Assembly: GCF_011299555.1 (NCBI RefSeq)
Contig: NZ_CP049857.1
Coordinates: forward strand, 1,612,001-1,676,000
DNA: 64,000 bases
Source of the DNA: Dysgonomonas sp. HDW5A
GTDB lineage: Bacteria; Bacteroidota; Bacteroidia; Bacteroidales; Dysgonomonadaceae
Reading direction: 5' to 3'
In this document: one piece after another, positions 17,937-26,730 of the stretch
Position numbering within the stretch: position 1 is the first letter of the stretch
Layout of the letters: every line of letters begins with the position of its first letter
Notes under the pieces: model-generated
What the model was told of the DNA's origin: nothing
The model's input: the letters and a program-made list of their open reading frames with translations, nothing else
Database searches by the model: none
Position numbers and translations under genes: made by a program

Positions 17937-18248
17937 ATGGAAGCTCAAATCCGTGTAGTACACAACGAAGCCTCTATTATTATAGATTCGCCTCAAACAT
18001 TCATCTCATTCGACCAACGGTATGCTCTCAAAGGATATCCTATTCCCTGCGAACTCTTTTTTAAACCCATACCCGAAGTAATGATGATGATAGAATCGTC
18101 CGGAATTGTCGAAATAGATCCCGACTTTACACGCTATTCAACCGAATCGGGGGTTTGCAGCATACTTTTGATACCTCAAACAGGGTATTCAAATGAAAAA
18201 ATGATCCGATTATTTTCAAACCTACTGGTCAAATTCAATCTCGCTTAA
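17937..18248 (+). CDS. Hypothetical protein
   Basis: The 103-residue product has no signal peptide or transmembrane segment. It looks alpha/beta, with a hydrophobic EASIIIDSPQ strand near the N-terminus. I do not recognise a family. It follows the small gene by about 95 bp and may be co-transcribed, but no promoter decides this. Confidence 0.55.
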   Translation: MEAQIRVVHNEASIIIDSPQTFISFDQRYALKGYPIPCELFFKPIPEVMMMIESSGIVEIDPDFTRYSTESGVCSILLIPQTGYSNEKMIRLFSNLLVKFNLA

Positions 18249-18344
18249 TTTTAACAACTACACTACTATTTTATATATCAATCGAGAATGAGCAAAGCTA
18301 CCAATCTTATTTTGGGAAGCTTTGCTTTCTTTATTAAGAGATCC

Positions 18345-18428
18345 CCAGTATTTAATGCTATTTTTGTTAAGTTATAACTATCTATTTTTGTTTCACTTAC
18401 TAAGGTCACCAATAGTTCTGCGAACTTA
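18345..18428 (-). repeat. Intergenic repeat copy N
   Basis: Minus strand starts TAAGTTCGCAGAACTATTGG; it contains AATAGATAGTTATAACTT and ATAGCATTAAATACT. Confidence 0.65.
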
Positions 18429-18466
18429 TTATTATCTTGGTCCTCTGTAAATCAATTTATGCCCAA

Positions 18467-19138
18467 ATGAAATTATTAATAATTGAAGACCAAACTGAGC
18501 TTCAGAATATAATGAAGCAATCGTTGGAGAAAGAAAATTATATAATAGAAATAGCATCGGATTATGTGTCGGGAATGGATAAGTGCTTCTCGTACGACTA
18601 TGACTGCATTTTGCTTGACATTATGTTGCCTGATGGCAGTGGAATTGATCTGCTGAGAGAATTAAAAAAGAATAAAGATAAAACACCTATTATAATCATT
18701 TCGGCAAAAGACTCACTCGAGGATAAAGTCGAAGGTCTCAATCTGGGAGCTGACGATTATATGACAAAACCTTTTCACCTGACTGAACTACATGCCCGCA
18801 TAAAAGCTGCTATAAGAAGACGTTCTCAGGATGGTACAAACTCCATCGTCTGGAATAATGTAGAGCTGCTTCCTTCCGAAAGATACGTGGCTGTAGATGG
18901 AGTGGAACTGCTTTTGAATCGAAAGGAATTTGATTTGTTATATTATTTTATGACCAACCCAAATCGTTTAATCAACAAAACTTCCATTGCCGAATATGTA
19001 TGGGGTGATTATACTGATCAGGCAGATAGTCTCGACTTTATCTATTCGCAAATAAAGAATCTAAGGAAAAAATTAAAAGATGCTAATGCCGAACTCGATC
19101 TTCAGTCGGTATATGGAATTGGATATAAAATGAGCTGA
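18467..19138 (+). CDS. OmpR-family response regulator
   Basis: The start is taken at the ATG at 18467 (MKLLIIEDQTEL), which gives 223 residues; the longer frame adds ten residues not typical of receivers. The receiver has the acidic pair at 7-8, phospho-acceptor Asp51 in LLDIMLPDG and Lys near 100 in TKPF. A winged-helix OmpR domain follows (about 130-223) and ends YGIGYKMS. The kinase gene begins 2 bp after the stop. Target genes are unknown, but the PepSY-like genes behind the kinase are the obvious candidates. Confidence 0.93.
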   Translation: MKLLIIEDQTELQNIMKQSLEKENYIIEIASDYVSGMDKCFSYDYDCILLDIMLPDGSGIDLLRELKKNKDKTPIIIISAKDSLEDKVEGLNLGADDYMTKPFHLTELHARIKAAIRRRSQDGTNSIVWNNVELLPSERYVAVDGVELLLNRKEFDLLYYFMTNPNRLINKTSIAEYVWGDYTDQADSLDFIYSQIKNLRKKLKDANAELDLQSVYGIGYKMS

Positions 19139-19140
19139 AA

Positions 19141-20409
19141 ATGAAATTACAACATTACACACTCCGCTATTTAGCAATTGCTATATTATTTATTATTGCA
19201 GTGTGGGCAGGCCTCTTCTATGCCTATATTACCGAAGAAGTTTATGATAACATTGATGATGGTCTTAAAAATCTTAAATTACATATTATACGAGAAGCTC
19301 AGGTAAATCCCGAAATACTCAATACGCATGAATACGGTATCAACCAGTTCAAGATAACTCATCTTCCAAAAGGCAACTACGTCCTCACAAACACGTTCGA
19401 AACCAGCAAAATGTTTATGGAGTATGACGATGATTATGAGCCAATCCGTAAATTAACCTGTGTATTTAATTATAATAACGGGGAAAGCTATCAGTTGGAA
19501 ATTATAACATCCATGATAGAAGAGGACGAATTGCTCCAAAATATGCTTGTGGGTTTACTTGTCTTGTACATAATGCTTGTAAGCAGTATTATATTACTAA
19601 ATCATGTTTTACTGAAAAAGATATGGAGATCGTTCTTCGAATTGCTTGATAAATTAAAAAACTACCAAATTACCTCCAATCAATCGTTTGACATTACCCA
19701 AAGTCCTATCGAAGAATTCAATAATTTAGGAAGGGAGATGCAGAGCATGATCGTACGTACCGAAAAAACGTTTAAAAGTCAAAAGCTATTTATCGAAAAT
19801 GCCTCACATGAGCTGCAAACCCCTTTGTCTATTGTTAGAAATAAACTGGAGTTACTGGCCGAAAACAGTAACTCGGAACAACAACTAGCCGAAATATCAA
19901 CCATTATTGATGCTGTGAACAGAATGATCCAACTCAACAAGTCGCTGCTAACTCTATCGCGTGTCGAAAATCAGCAATATAATAATACTCGGAAAATCGA
20001 CTTATGCGAAATTACAGATGAATTACTTATCGAATATGATGACCTGATAACCTATAAAAAAGTAAACATTACAAAATCATATACCCAGCATTTCTTTATT
20101 GATATTAATGAGACTCTGGCCAGGATGCTTATCAATAATTTAATCAGAAATGCAATTATTCACAACTATCCTAATGGAGATATTATAATATCTTCAGAAA
20201 GCAATAAAATTATATTCAAGAATACAGGAATTAACGAACCTCTCGACAAAGACAGTATTTTTAACCGATTTTATAAAGGTACTACAAACGAACAGTCTAC
20301 AGGTTTAGGACTTGCAATAATTAAATCGATTATAGATAGTTATCCCCATATAGAGATTAATTATTATTACGAAAATGGTCATTGTTTCGAGATCATTTCC
20401 AAACAGTAA
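19141..20409 (+). CDS. Membrane sensor histidine kinase
   Basis: The 422-residue kinase has transmembrane helices at about 8-28 and 137-158 around a short periplasmic sensor. The H box is ENASHELQTPLS with His223. The N box (LINNLIRNAIIHNY) and G box (GLGLAIIKSI) are present, so the catalytic domain is intact. It should phosphorylate the regulator encoded 2 bp upstream. The small periplasmic domain and the two PepSY-like exported genes downstream suggest an envelope or metal/antibiotic stress signal, by analogy with similar loci in Bacteroidales. Confidence 0.93.
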   Translation: MKLQHYTLRYLAIAILFIIAVWAGLFYAYITEEVYDNIDDGLKNLKLHIIREAQVNPEILNTHEYGINQFKITHLPKGNYVLTNTFETSKMFMEYDDDYEPIRKLTCVFNYNNGESYQLEIITSMIEEDELLQNMLVGLLVLYIMLVSSIILLNHVLLKKIWRSFFELLDKLKNYQITSNQSFDITQSPIEEFNNLGREMQSMIVRTEKTFKSQKLFIENASHELQTPLSIVRNKLELLAENSNSEQQLAEISTIIDAVNRMIQLNKSLLTLSRVENQQYNNTRKIDLCEITDELLIEYDDLITYKKVNITKSYTQHFFIDINETLARMLINNLIRNAIIHNYPNGDIIISSESNKIIFKNTGINEPLDKDSIFNRFYKGTTNEQSTGLGLAIIKSIIDSYPHIEINYYYENGHCFEIISKQ

Positions 20410-20466
20410 ACAGATATTCCCAATTGTTTCCAGAAAGTGTTCTTTCCTTTGTTTCATAATACGATT

Positions 20467-20560
20467 AAGGTGTCTGACTTTATTATTGCTTTTATAAGCA
20501 AAACTATAGTAAAGGACAACCGGAGAATACAATATAAATATTCATTTTCAATCAATTAGA
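20467..20560 (+). repeat. Intergenic repeat copy Z
   Basis: AAGGTGTCTGACTTTATTAT then TGCTTTTATAAGCAAAACTA, tail GAATACAATATAAATATTC. Confidence 0.55.
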
Positions 20561-20566
20561 ACAGTT

Positions 20567-21004
20567 ATGAAACAATTAAAAAAAATTACACTTGCACTTT
20601 TATTTATAATAAGTGTAACTCAACTACAAGCCAAAGATGTACCGGTAACTTTCCAAGAATTACCCAATAAAGCACAAACATTCTTGAAAACGTATTTTCC
20701 TTCGTTACAAACTTCTTATGTAATTCAGGACAAAGGTTTCTTTAGTACCGAGTACGAAGTAACCTTGGAGGATGGGACTCAATTAGAATTTGACGAGAAC
20801 GGCGATTGGAAAGGTGTAGACGGACAACACAGATCGATCCCTACAGCCTTTATTCCTGCCAAGATAATAAAGTATGTAAAAGCAAAATTTCCGAATATGA
20901 CTATTTCTAAAATTGAAAAAGATTCGCGAAAATACGATATTGAATTAAATGGTGATCTGGATCTGGAATTTAATTTAAAGGGAGATTTTTTAAGAATGGA
21001 TTAA
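20567..21004 (+). CDS. PepSY-like exported protein (first of pair)
   Basis: The 145-residue product has a signal peptide (about 1-22). Two repeats of the PepSY-like/BLIP-like domain follow, each with an LEFDENGDWKGVDG or DLEFNLKGDF signature (about 70-88 and 130-145). The family is often found next to two-component systems in Bacteroidetes, apparently as periplasmic ligand-binding or inhibitory proteins. Its role is not proven. It lies about 157 bp after the kinase, with repeat copy Z in between. Confidence 0.75.
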   Translation: MKQLKKITLALLFIISVTQLQAKDVPVTFQELPNKAQTFLKTYFPSLQTSYVIQDKGFFSTEYEVTLEDGTQLEFDENGDWKGVDGQHRSIPTAFIPAKIIKYVKAKFPNMTISKIEKDSRKYDIELNGDLDLEFNLKGDFLRMD

Positions 21005-21058
21005 GCTGTTGGGCTTACTGAATACAAATTAAACAACACTAATTAAATACTTTCAATA

Positions 21059-21526
21059 ATGAAAAAAATACCTTTAAGCAGTTTACTACTAGTTCTATCA
21101 ATGTCTTTATTCATTTCATGTAGTGATGACGACGATGACGACATAATCATACAATCATCCGAATTGCCTCAAGCGGCACAGAACTTTGTAACTACTCATT
21201 TCAATGGAGCAACTTACCTGCGTATCGAGAAAGATAAGAAGCCCGATGCCGATGGTTCACTTTATGAAGTCTATCTGTCTAATGGATTCAAAGCCGAATT
21301 TGATACCAATGGCTTATGGGTAGAGGTAGACGGCGAAATGCAACCTGTACCGTCATCAATTATAAAATTACTTCCTGAAGCTATTCCTAATTATGTTAAA
21401 ACAACATACCCTGCTCAATATATAGTTAGCATAGACAAGAAAATATATGGTTTTAATATAGAATTAAATTACGATCTGGATTTAGTATTTAACCACGAAG
21501 GAAACTTCATTGGTATTGACAGATAA
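21059..21526 (+). CDS. PepSY-like lipoprotein (second of pair)
   Basis: The 155-residue product has a lipobox (LFISCSDDDDDD, Cys21) followed by an acidic run, typical of Bacteroidetes lipoproteins kept at or exported to the outer membrane. The rest repeats the PepSY-like pattern of its neighbour (EFDTNGLWVEVDG, then LDLVFNHEGNFIGID). The two are probably tandem paralogues with the same regulator, the upstream two-component system, though this is inference. Confidence 0.75.
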   Translation: MKKIPLSSLLLVLSMSLFISCSDDDDDDIIIQSSELPQAAQNFVTTHFNGATYLRIEKDKKPDADGSLYEVYLSNGFKAEFDTNGLWVEVDGEMQPVPSSIIKLLPEAIPNYVKTTYPAQYIVSIDKKIYGFNIELNYDLDLVFNHEGNFIGIDR

Positions 21527-21544
21527 TAATGCATCTGATATAAA

Positions 21545-21580
21545 AATAGCCAAAGATTAAGAAAGTCTTTGGTTATTTTA
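21545..21580. terminator. Terminator after the PepSY pair
   Basis: AATAGCCAAAGA and TCTTTGGTTATT form a 12-bp stem with one mismatch, flanked by A/T on both sides. It could serve either strand. Confidence 0.75.
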
Positions 21581-21609
21581 AGTTCGTAGAACTATTTATT
21601 GCTTTGGCT
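21580..21609 (+). repeat. Intergenic repeat copy E
   Basis: AAGTTCGTAGAACTATTTAT then TGCTTTGGC, a GTTC/GAAC stem variant leading into the long hairpin. Confidence 0.65.
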
Positions 21610-21673
21610 ATAGGGGTGAGCCTGTGTGTTCACCTATTTCGGTTAGACACATAGGTCTGCCCCTAGCAATAAA
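21596..21673. repeat. Long imperfect hairpin between convergent genes
   Basis: TTATTGC, then GCTATAGGGGTGAGCCTGTG, pairs with CACATAGGTCTGCCCCTAGC and then GCAATAA, leaving about a 17-base loop. The stem is roughly 28 bp with few mismatches. It starts at the tail of repeat copy E. It may be a structured RNA or decayed mobile element. Confidence 0.6.
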
Positions 21674-21710
21674 AATATATCATTACATATTTCTTTTAAT
21701 TATTTATACT

Positions 21711-23210
21711 CTATTTCTTTTTTCCTTTAAATAACGACTTCACTAATTCGCGGGCAACAGGAATCAGAAATGTGGTTGCTATCGCACCCCAGAATTTAGT
21801 ACGTTGCTTAGATGCTTGCTGATCGGCTTTCTCCTGAGCTCGTTCCTGTTTTTCTTGCTCTTTGCGGGCTTTTTCATCTGTTTTTGCCTGCTCTGCATTG
21901 TCTTTTTCTTGTTGAATACTATTCAGTCGAGCCATCAAAATTTCATAGGCAGATTCTCTGTCTATTGCTTCACCGTAATGGCGATATAATAAAGACCCTT
22001 CTATCATCAATTTCCGTTCATCTACAGTAATAGGTCCTATCTGTCCTTCAGGAGGTAAAATAAAAGACCTTTCAACAGGTTGTGGAGCGCCTTTTTCATC
22101 CAAAAACGAAACGAGAGCTTCGCCCGTTTCCAATTCCGAAATAGCTTTCTCTGTATCGAAAGCTGGATTAGCACGGAAACTTTGGGCTGCGACCTTCAGT
22201 GCTTTCTGATCTTTAGGTGTATATGCTCTCAAAGCATGTTGAATACGATTTCCCAATTGAGCCAATACTGAATCAGGTATATCAGCTGGACTCTGGGTTA
22301 CAAAGTAGACCCCTACCCCTTTAGAGCGAATCAGCCTCACTACTTGTTCCACTTTATCGACTAATGCTTTGGGTGCATCACTGAAAAGCAAATGTGCCTC
22401 ATCAAAAAAGAAAACCAGCTTGGGTTTTTCGGGATCTCCTACTTCGGGAAGCACGTCAAATAATTTGGTCATCATCCACAACAGAAAAGTCGAATATACC
22501 TTGGGCGAATTCATCAGCTTATCTGCTGCAAGTATATTAATAATACCTTTATTGCCATTGGTTTGAATCAGGTCATCCAGATTAAGGTTAGGTTCACCGA
22601 AAAAATGATCGGCACCATCTTGCTCCAATTGAAGCAACCCTCTCTGAATAGCTCCTATACTGGCTGTAGATATATTTCCGTAATTGGTAGTAAACGAATT
22701 ACTGTTGTTGCCAACATACTCTATTATCTTTTGTAAATCTTTCAAGTCAACTAATTCCAAAGATTCGTCCTTTGCTACCTTAAAAATGATAGATAAGACT
22801 GCACTTTGCGTATCATTGAGAGCCAATAAGCGACTGAATAAAAGTGCTCCCATATCGGCTACAGTAGCACGAACAGGCACACCCTGTTGTCCGAATACAT
22901 CCCAAAACTGAACAGGGAATTCCTGAAATTCAAATCCTTTATCATTCAAGTGGTACGACTCTACCCTCTTTACCACACTTTCTTTATTTCCTCCCGATTT
23001 AGCCACTCCTGACAAATCGCCTTTAATATCGGCAGCAAAAACAGGAACTCCCATTTTACTGAAAGTTTCGGCCAGATTTTGCAGCGTCACAGTTTTTCCT
23101 GTACCGGTTGCACCCGTTATTAAACCATGACGATTAGCCATTTTAGAGTTTAAGATTATTTCTTTATCTCCCGAAATCGCCACAAACGCTTTTTTATCAT
23201 TATCAAACAT
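21711..23210 (-). CDS. HerA-like ATPase, DUF853 family
   Basis: The 499-residue product has a Walker A GATGTGKT (33-40), ADIKGDLSG near 60, Walker B with [10 protein letters not shown], and a C-terminal arginine-finger region ([13 protein letters not shown]). The last 80 residues are a charged Lys/Gln/Glu-rich coil ending in a hydrophobic helix and a basic end. The family is the DUF853/HerA-FtsK branch, hexameric NTPases with unclear roles in DNA metabolism. A -7 element (TATTTTTG) lies at 23249-23256 on the minus strand. It shares its 5' region with a divergent acetyltransferase gene. Confidence 0.85.
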   Translation of the reverse strand: MFDNDKKAFVAISGDKEIILNSKMANRHGLITGATGTGKTVTLQNLAETFSKMGVPVFAADIKGDLSGVAKSGGNKESVVKRVESYHLNDKGFEFQEFPVQFWDVFGQQGVPVRATVADMGALLFSRLLALNDTQSAVLSIIFKVAKDESLELVDLKDLQKIIEYVGNNSNSFTTNYGNISTASIGAIQRGLLQLEQDGADHFFGEPNLNLDDLIQTNGNKGIINILAADKLMNSPKVYSTFLLWMMTKLFDVLPEVGDPEKPKLVFFFDEAHLLFSDAPKALVDKVEQVVRLIRSKGVGVYFVTQSPADIPDSVLAQLGNRIQHALRAYTPKDQKALKVAAQSFRANPAFDTEKAISELETGEALVSFLDEKGAPQPVERSFILPPEGQIGPITVDERKLMIEGSLLYRHYGEAIDRESAYEILMARLNSIQQEKDNAEQAKTDEKARKEQEKQERAQEKADQQASKQRTKFWGAIATTFLIPVARELVKSLFKGKKK

Positions 23211-23248
23211 AATTTTTGTGCCTTTTTGTAATAAAATTCGTAACTATA

Positions 23249-23256
23249 CAAAAATA
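23249..23256 (-). promoter_or_regulatory. -7 promoter element for the HerA-like ATPase gene
   Basis: The minus strand reads TATTTTTG, an exact TAnnTTTG match, about 40 bp before the start. Confidence 0.55.
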
Positions 23257-23294
23257 AACATTTAATCTATCTCACCTTATTTTAATATAACTTT

Positions 23295-23756
23295 ATGAAT
23301 GACCTAGTTATAAAAGTTCTTACCAGTTACAAAGAAGATGCTTTCGAATTATTTCTTCTTGCTGATCCATCTTATAATCAGATCAATAGTTACATTATGG
23401 AATCGGTTATATACGGTGCATACTTAGACGACATTTTGATAGCTACCTATGCCCTGCTACCTGTTGATGAACTCACTATCGAGATTAAAAACATTGCTGT
23501 CGCGGAAAATGTTCAGAGAAAAGGCGTAGGCACATTATTATTGGATCATGCAAAAGAAACTGCCATATCAATGGGATTTAAACAAATAACAATTGGTACC
23601 GCCAATAGCAGCATATACCAATTGTTATTTTATCAGAAATGTGGATTCGAAATTTTTGAATTGAGAAAAAACTTCTTTACAGATAATTACCATCAGCCTA
23701 TTTTTGAAAATGGCATTCAGGCTAAACATATGATTGTATTATCTTATTCTCTATAA
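23295..23756 (+). CDS. GNAT family N-acetyltransferase
   Basis: The 153-residue product is a single GNAT domain. VAENVQRKGVGTLLLDHA (about 75-92) is the acetyl-CoA-binding loop and KCGFEIFE the following strand. Its substrate is unknown. It is divergent from the HerA-like gene and ends 4 bp before the convergent outer-membrane-protein gene, so no terminator separates them. Confidence 0.85.
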   Translation: MNDLVIKVLTSYKEDAFELFLLADPSYNQINSYIMESVIYGAYLDDILIATYALLPVDELTIEIKNIAVAENVQRKGVGTLLLDHAKETAISMGFKQITIGTANSSIYQLLFYQKCGFEIFELRKNFFTDNYHQPIFENGIQAKHMIVLSYSL

Positions 23757-23760
23757 GAAT

Positions 23761-24951
23761 TTAGAAAGTGTAGCCTAATCTCACTTGAATGGTTTTCAAT
23801 TGATCACCGTTTCTTTTTGCATTATCATATACAACACGGACAAAAACAAATTGTTTCTTATTCACACTCATATCAAGTCCTAGGGCTGCATAATAACCCA
23901 AAAAAGAAGTTTCAGGCAAAATATAATTATTCTTTTCAAATGGAGTTACTTGTACTGTTGTTTCATAATAATAAGTACTTGATTTACTAAACAAAGAAGA
24001 TAGAGTTGCCCCTCCCTCAACTGTAGGCCTATATTTTCCTTTGGGGTAGGTATACTTCATTCCCAATCTTGCGACGAAAGTCAACGCATCAAAATTGAAT
24101 TTCACTTTAGAAGTATATCCTTCATTACTCTTATAGTTTTTTTCTTCATCTGCTTTTACACTAGATAATGAAAGATCAACTAATAAACTAAAAGATTCGG
24201 ATGACTGGGGAAGATAAAAATTGACTTGTCCTCCAATAGTTGGCGAAATATACTTGAATGGATTTATAAGTGCCAATCTTTCGTCATAAAATGAATAGCT
24301 CTGAAAACCTAAACCTGCATATATTGAATACTTAAGAGCTATAAACTTTTTTTCTTTTTTTGCTTCAAATTCAATACATTGCTCTCCGCTGGGACACATC
24401 TCTTCGTGATATTTTTTGGTAAGTTTTTTTATTGACTCACGATTAAATGGAGTTTTATATGCTTCTTGGGCTACCGGATAAGTATCCTTAAATAAATAGA
24501 ACATAATACCTTTATATTTCTCATCTCCTCGATCCGTTGTTTTGTCATCCGGCTTCTTTGTAATATACGTCTGCTTACCTTTTTCATCCTCGAAAAAATA
24601 ATATTCCAAATCATCTGCATAAAAATATAAATTCATTGTTCCCTGAAGTAGGTACTCTATAAATACCTTATGTGGAATACTATCTATTTTTATATCTTTA
24701 GTCACATAATAACGTCCTTCATCTATAAATCTATAGCCTGCAATTTCTCCCGGAAAATATATTTTACTATTATCAGCCTCTGTCTCTTTAAAGTCACAAG
24801 ATTTAGCATTCTTTTTATCTGTTCTTAAATTTATTAAGCCTCTGATTGTATCATTTTCATTGGTAATCAAATAACCCTGCTTGTAATTGTTTTGTGCATC
24901 AAGCATTGTGGAAAAAAAGAACAAAAACGAAAAAAAGAAAATTGTACGCAT
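23761..24951 (-). CDS. Exported outer-membrane beta-barrel-like protein
   Basis: The 396-residue product has a signal peptide (about 1-19) and an N-terminal soluble part (about 20-190) with KGYLITNEND-type beta strands. The C-terminal 200 residues alternate hydrophobic and polar residues and end in an aromatic strand (IQVRLGYTF), as expected for a barrel whose last residue is Phe. A -7 element TATATTTG lies at 24996-25003 (minus). I can give no transported substrate. Confidence 0.7.
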   Translation of the reverse strand: MRTIFFFSFLFFFSTMLDAQNNYKQGYLITNENDTIRGLINLRTDKKNAKSCDFKETEADNSKIYFPGEIAGYRFIDEGRYYVTKDIKIDSIPHKVFIEYLLQGTMNLYFYADDLEYYFFEDEKGKQTYITKKPDDKTTDRGDEKYKGIMFYLFKDTYPVAQEAYKTPFNRESIKKLTKKYHEEMCPSGEQCIEFEAKKEKKFIALKYSIYAGLGFQSYSFYDERLALINPFKYISPTIGGQVNFYLPQSSESFSLLVDLSLSSVKADEEKNYKSNEGYTSKVKFNFDALTFVARLGMKYTYPKGKYRPTVEGGATLSSLFSKSSTYYYETTVQVTPFEKNNYILPETSFLGYYAALGLDMSVNKKQFVFVRVVYDNAKRNGDQLKTIQVRLGYTF

Positions 24952-24995
24952 GTTTATTAAAATAAAAGATAATTATCTATTGTCTATTTGGGCTG

Positions 24996-25003
24996 CAAAT
25001 ATA
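24996..25003 (-). promoter_or_regulatory. -7 promoter element for the outer-membrane protein gene
   Basis: The minus strand reads TATATTTG, an exact TAnnTTTG match, about 45 bp upstream of the start. Confidence 0.6.
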
Positions 25004-25093
25004 AATCATTAAAAACAAATTTTATATGTTTTTTACATTCTACAAGTGCAACAATTGAGAAACTTCTGCATCTAAAATATAAAGAATAAAAAA

Positions 25094-25102
25094 GAGGAGG
25101 AG
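25094..25102 (+). promoter_or_regulatory. Strong Shine-Dalgarno sequence (unusual here)
   Basis: GAGGAGGAG ends about 8 bases before the ATG at 25110. Most starts in this window have only A/T-rich leaders, so this is a clear exception. Confidence 0.65.
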
Positions 25103-25109
25103 TTTTACA

Positions 25110-25802
25110 ATGAAAAAAATAAGATACAGCCTAATTTTGGTAATTAGCTTGATCGCAATTTTCACATTCAATTCATGTAATAATGATGACGGCTATAGCC
25201 TTGGAAACTATAGGCTGGATATAGCTACTGTAAATGCAATAGACAGCACTTCGGGTACTTTCTATTTAACATTAGACAATGGCAGTACTTTATTACCGGT
25301 AGCATCCGACTCGTATTACAAACCTCAGTTTAATAAAAGGGTAATCGTAAACTATACGTTACTATCCGATAAAACAGGCGTATACGATCATGCTATAAAA
25401 ATAAATGCGATACAGGATATATTAACCAAAGAGGTAATTGATCTGACTTCCGAAAATGAGAAAGAAATAGGTAAAGATCCCATCAAAATTCTTGATTTAT
25501 GGACAGGCGACCATTTTCTTAATATTCATTTCGGATACAATACTGGAGGAGAAAAAATACATGTTATCAATCTGGTAAGAAATAAACTGGATAAAGTAAC
25601 CACTACTCCTAATGGTACGATTGCATTAGAATTCAGACACAACGCTAATGGTGATCCACAAAGATACGGTACTAAAAATTATGTTGCTTTTGATTTGCGA
25701 CCTTTTCAAACAGAGAATAGAGACTCTATCAATTTTATCATTAAAGTTTTCGATTTCAATGATGAAACCAAAGAGTATCCAATAACGTATAAATACAAAT
25801 AA
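25110..25802 (+). CDS. NigD-like lipoprotein
   Basis: The 230-residue product has a lipobox (FNSCNNDDG, Cys23) and the NigD-like architecture: an N-terminal OB-like half (about 35-110) and a C-terminal half with FLNIHFGYNTG and ending in YKYK. NigD proteins are common in Bacteroidales and are named for a bacteriocin/secretion cluster. Here there is no cluster, so the role is open. The strong SD upstream suggests tight translational control or efficient initiation. Confidence 0.85.
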   Translation: MKKIRYSLILVISLIAIFTFNSCNNDDGYSLGNYRLDIATVNAIDSTSGTFYLTLDNGSTLLPVASDSYYKPQFNKRVIVNYTLLSDKTGVYDHAIKINAIQDILTKEVIDLTSENEKEIGKDPIKILDLWTGDHFLNIHFGYNTGGEKIHVINLVRNKLDKVTTTPNGTIALEFRHNANGDPQRYGTKNYVAFDLRPFQTENRDSINFIIKVFDFNDETKEYPITYKYK

Positions 25803-25881
25803 CGATACAAATTGCAAATTTACCTGTACTATGTATTTTTAATGCAACAGGTATTTTGATAATTACTTTTTGATTTTCCTG

Positions 25882-25916
25882 GAAAAGAGATCCCTGTGAA
25901 GAGGTCTCTTTTTTGT
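25882..25916 (+). terminator. Terminator after the NigD-like gene
   Basis: AAAGAGATCC and GAGGTCTCTTT pair with one mismatch and are followed by TTTTG. Confidence 0.75.
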
Positions 25917-26041
25917 TTTAATGACGAAAAGTATTCAATAGGGCATCTTGTGGCTATTTTTGTGTAAATACAACAGGCTATTTACTTCACATGCCAAGGC
26001 AATAAAAAGACTTGAGACATTAAAATTACAAACCAACTTAT

Positions 26042-26049
26042 TATATTTG
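26042..26049 (+). promoter_or_regulatory. -7 promoter element for the lipoprotein gene at 26070
   Basis: TATATTTG lies 21 bp before the ATG, leaving a very short leader. Confidence 0.6.
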
Positions 26050-26069
26050 CAGATAATAAATATCTCAAT

Positions 26070-26681
26070 ATGAAAAAGATTATTATCTCACTGGCTATAC
26101 TATCCACAGGTTTTGCATGCAATAGTGCACCAACTAAAGAGGTATCAAAAGCCGGTTCTGATAACAAGGATACTGTTTCTATAATAGAAGAAAAGCAGGA
26201 TACAACAACAGAAAATATACCATCAAAAGAGTCTTTGGATCAATATTTCACCAAAGACGGAGAATGGATTCAGATCAAAAATGCATTATCGGCAGATCAG
26301 ACAGGTATATATGTCTACTTTCAGGCACCTGATGATGTGGCAAAAAATCTAAGAATGCGTATTCAATATGGAGGCGAAAGCGCTTATAAATATACTATTG
26401 ACGGTGAATCGTTTACCTACAAAGCTAACCGGTCACAAGGTTCTGATAACAGATTTGTCGAAGGATCGTCATTTAGTTGGTACGATAATGATGTGAAAAA
26501 TAAGGACTATAAATTCCTGCAAGCTCTTAGTAATTCTAAAAATGCCAAAGTAATATTAAGCGACGGCAGTTCTTTTACTATAAGTGACGAAACAAAAGCA
26601 GGAATCAAAAGAACTTTGGATTATTTTGAAGCTCTGGATGGATTACTTCCCAAAACCAATATGGTAAACATCAGAAGATAA
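26070..26681 (+). CDS. Hypothetical lipoprotein
   Basis: The 203-residue product has a signal sequence and lipobox-like FACNSAP, then an acidic Ser/Thr-rich linker (about 20-60). The folded part (about 65-200) contains QIKNALSADQTG and FSWYDND. I do not recognise the family. It is followed 49 bp later by argB and may be co-transcribed with it, though their functions appear unrelated. Confidence 0.65.
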   Translation: MKKIIISLAILSTGFACNSAPTKEVSKAGSDNKDTVSIIEEKQDTTTENIPSKESLDQYFTKDGEWIQIKNALSADQTGIYVYFQAPDDVAKNLRMRIQYGGESAYKYTIDGESFTYKANRSQGSDNRFVEGSSFSWYDNDVKNKDYKFLQALSNSKNAKVILSDGSSFTISDETKAGIKRTLDYFEALDGLLPKTNMVNIRR

Positions 26682-26730
26682 TAAACTGATACCTATTTTA
26701 CTTAATTAGATACATTTACAATATACATAT

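Noticed and set aside
20305-20532. A 75-residue minus-strand frame over the histidine kinase end
   Set aside because: It lies antisense to the conserved kinase domain and repeat Z; it is a shadow frame.
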